IMG/VR virus record: IMGVR_UViG_3300045967_000229 | Coordinates: 1-21,040 of that record | DNA from: a virus | Reading direction: 5' to 3' (one strand) | Length of the DNA stretch: 21,040 nt | Part shown: piece by piece, positions 19,399 through 21,040 of the stretch | Layout of the letters: each line of letters opens with the position of its first letter | How positions within the stretch are numbered: position 1 is the stretch's first letter | The notes under the pieces: model-generated | Databases searched by the model: none | Told to the model about the DNA's origin: nothing | What the model saw: only the letters and a program-made list of their open reading frames with translations | Made by a program: the position numbers and the translations under genes

Positions 19399-19443
19399 CT
19401 TGTTTTCTCCTTGTTCGCTTCGATGCGTCTAGCGGGATGGATG

Positions 19444-19475
19444 GGTGGCGGGCCGGGCGCGTTCGGCCCGCCACC
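19444..19475 (-). terminator. Strong hairpin after the capsid gene (attenuator-like)
   Basis: GGTGGCGGGCCG (19444-19455) pairs perfectly with CGGCCCGCCACC (19464-19475) around an 8-nt loop, starting 15 nt beyond the capsid stop. No U-run follows on the minus strand, so it is not a classical intrinsic terminator. It may stabilise the capsid mRNA end or partly reduce read-through, helping the high capsid output. Confidence 0.6.
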
Positions 19476-19490
19476 GGGGGACTGGTGGGC

Positions 19491-20966
19491 TTAGTTGATG
19501 TTGATCTGGCGGCCGGCGTCGGCGTTCAGTGCGCGGGCTGTGTTGCGCCAGATGGCGAGCAGGCCGCGGTCACCGTTCGGGAAGCCGGTCGTTGCGTCGA
19601 ACATGTTGGGGACCAGCTCGACATCCATGCCGAGGCGGTCCAGCACCATGTAGTTCTTCGGCGCGACGAGGATGCCGACGACGGCGTCGTCGGTGGTCAC
19701 CGTGGCCGGCGCTGACGGCGTCTCCCAGACCGGGTAGCCGAGCAGCTGGAGGCCGGTGTTGCCGCCGGGGTTGTTCTGCGGGTCGCCCACGGCCGGGTAG
19801 CCGAGGGTCGAGTTGAAGTACTTGCCGTAGGCGGTTTCGAAGCCCTGGCAGATGCGGATGACCGCACGGCTGAGCATCCAGATCGCGTCGCGGCGGTGGC
19901 GGATCGGCAGCGCGGCCTCGGTCGCGTCGAGGTCGGCGACCGCGAACGTGTCGTTCGTGATCGTCTCCTTGACCGTGAACACGCTCTTCACGAACATGCC
20001 CTGCGGGTAGACCGTCGTGCCGACGCCGATCGAGAACTGGTTCTCTTCGAGCGTGTCCTTGGCCTCGCCGATGAGCACGGCCAGCTCCGAGCCGATGTCG
20101 GGCCGGTCCTGCAACGTCTCGCGCGAGAGGGTGATGAACGACGACACGCGCTGCGCCGTGAGCGACGGCCGGGCGAAGGTCGGGCCACCTTCCGTGGTCG
20201 CCGCCGACTCTGCGTCGTAGGCGGCCAGGACGTTGCCGACTGACACGCCCTGCCAGTTGTTCGAGCCAGCGATCGTCTCGACCCGGCAGACCACCCGGAA
20301 CGGGTTGATATTGGTCCAGGCGCCGGTCGGGATGAATGTCGGGTCGAAGGTGTACGGGATGGCGTAGCCACCCGTCGTGGTCGTGCCGACGACCTGGAGC
20401 GCGGCGTAGCGCTCCTCCTCGGGCGTCAGGGGGATGCCCTTGACGAGCTTGTTGAACGCCCGCTTGTAGACCGGGCTGCCGGTCTTGAGCATGCGCTGGG
20501 CGATTTCGCCTTCCTCGGTGTCGCGCGTGTCGAGGAGCCACTGCATGTGGGCCTTGATCGCGGCGTCACGCTTGCCGGCCTCGGGGTGCTCCAGCGTCGA
20601 TGTCTCGACCGAACGCTTGGCGTTGTCGCGAAGCTTCTGCTGGCGTTCCTCGACCGAGCGAACATGCCCTGGGCCGTACTGCTCGGGGTTGTAGATGTCG
20701 GCCTCGGTCTTGCGCACGATCACGGTCGGCCCGCTCTCGACGCGGCCGGGGTCGGCGGAGAAGGTGCGCAGGAGCGCCGTGCGCTCGTCCCACGCCTTGA
20801 TGTCGGCGCGCAGGGCGGTCAGCTCGGCGGTGTCGCGATCCCACGTCACCTGTGCCGTTTCGGGCAGGACGCCGGGGTACTCGGTTGCCTGGCGCTTGAG
20901 CGCCTCTTCGAGCTCGCTTGCCCGCGCGGCCTTGTCCTCGCGGGTGACGTACTCATGGGTGTCCAC
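19491..20966 (-). CDS. Major capsid protein, HK97 fold
   Basis: A GTG at 20966 has AAGGAG about nine bases upstream, giving 491 aa; the ATG at 21023 in the same frame is the alternative. Residues about 10-110 are helical and charged (KAARASELEEALKRQATEYP, ELTALRADIKAWDERTALLR), like the delta domain that scaffolds HK97 capsids. The capsid domain follows: VGTTTTGGYAIPYTFDPTF, then NPFRVVCRVETIAGSNNW, ARPSLTAQRVSSFITLSRETLQ and DTLEENQFSIGVGT, ending GLLAIWRNTARALNADAGRQ. A prohead protease would be expected to remove the N-terminal part. None is seen in the window. Confidence 0.92.
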   Translation of the reverse strand: MDTHEYVTREDKAARASELEEALKRQATEYPGVLPETAQVTWDRDTAELTALRADIKAWDERTALLRTFSADPGRVESGPTVIVRKTEADIYNPEQYGPGHVRSVEERQQKLRDNAKRSVETSTLEHPEAGKRDAAIKAHMQWLLDTRDTEEGEIAQRMLKTGSPVYKRAFNKLVKGIPLTPEEERYAALQVVGTTTTGGYAIPYTFDPTFIPTGAWTNINPFRVVCRVETIAGSNNWQGVSVGNVLAAYDAESAATTEGGPTFARPSLTAQRVSSFITLSRETLQDRPDIGSELAVLIGEAKDTLEENQFSIGVGTTVYPQGMFVKSVFTVKETITNDTFAVADLDATEAALPIRHRRDAIWMLSRAVIRICQGFETAYGKYFNSTLGYPAVGDPQNNPGGNTGLQLLGYPVWETPSAPATVTTDDAVVGILVAPKNYMVLDRLGMDVELVPNMFDATTGFPNGDRGLLAIWRNTARALNADAGRQININ

Positions 20967-21040
20967 GTGGAACTTCTCCTTTGGCTGGGGGGAGGGGGTG
21001 CGCGCCTGCTGGGCAGAGCGCATGAGGGTGTCGAAGTGCT
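20967..21040. other. Right-edge segment upstream of the capsid gene
   Basis: This 74-base segment is too short to assign. The capsid frame is open through it to the window edge (HFDTLMRSAQQARTPSPQP in that frame). It may hold the end of an upstream gene, such as the prohead protease, or an N-terminal extension of the capsid. Confidence 0.3.

Noticed and set aside
1-21040. CRISPR array, insertion sequence or rRNA
   Set aside because: No regularly spaced direct repeats with unique spacers, no transposase motifs, and no rRNA-like sequence were seen on reading.

Overview
This window looks like about 21 kb of a temperate, siphovirus-type (long non-contractile tail) phage genome from a GC-rich bacterial host. 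Coding third positions are strongly G/C, start codons are mixed ATG/GTG/TTG, Shine-Dalgarno sites are common, and the attachment-site core is the 3' part of a tRNA-Asn gene with an encoded CCA end. A high-GC Actinomycetota or Chloroflexota host would fit, but this is inference. Almost everything is on the minus strand. Most neighbouring genes overlap by ATGA/GTGA or TGATG, so the genome is built as translationally coupled operons.

Layout in transcription order (right to left). Head module: major capsid protein (491 aa, probable GTG start), a strong hairpin after its stop, a small conserved head-region protein, a beta-rich structural protein, a head-tail connector, an unusual zinc-ribbon plus HTH protein, a gp10-like neck protein and a tail-terminator-like protein. 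Tail module: two tandem, clearly related tail-tube proteins, a tail-assembly chaperone candidate, a 552-aa tape measure, a large 898-aa tail hub/fibre and a 216-aa tail-fibre protein. A plus-strand pair follows: a small membrane protein and a CI-like XRE repressor. The switch region at 9322-9425 has two face-to-face sigma70-type promoters with TTTGTC/GACAAA operators. The leftward early operon runs from a Cro-like XRE protein through a strongly structured segment, YqaJ exonuclease, RecT annealase, several small proteins, a winged-helix protein, a replication initiator candidate carrying embedded iteron-like repeats, a VRR-NUC nuclease, small proteins, an excisionase-like protein and a tyrosine integrase. 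Then come attP, a standalone LuxR-type HTH protein, and the lysis module: a coiled-coil/TM protein, a 76-aa protein, a papain/C39-like cysteine peptidase, an acidic protein, a holin-like protein and a tiny membrane protein. An HNH endonuclease runs off the left edge.

Terminase, portal and prohead protease are not in the window. HNH endonucleases often precede terminase genes, and the capsid gene sits at the right edge, so the missing packaging genes probably lie to the left of position 1 and/or to the right of 21040, as they would in a circular or circularly permuted map. The attP core has arm-type repeats and phage genes on both sides, so this sequence is the free (non-integrated) form of the genome.

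The most interesting features are: a 12-bp-phased array of CGCATTGC repeats inside the replication gene beside an AT-rich stretch (a lambda-O-like origin candidate); nested perfect inverted repeats between the Cro-like gene and the exonuclease; duplicated tail-tube genes; four TTTGTGTCA arm sites in attP; the face-to-face promoter switch; and several very small overlapping genes.
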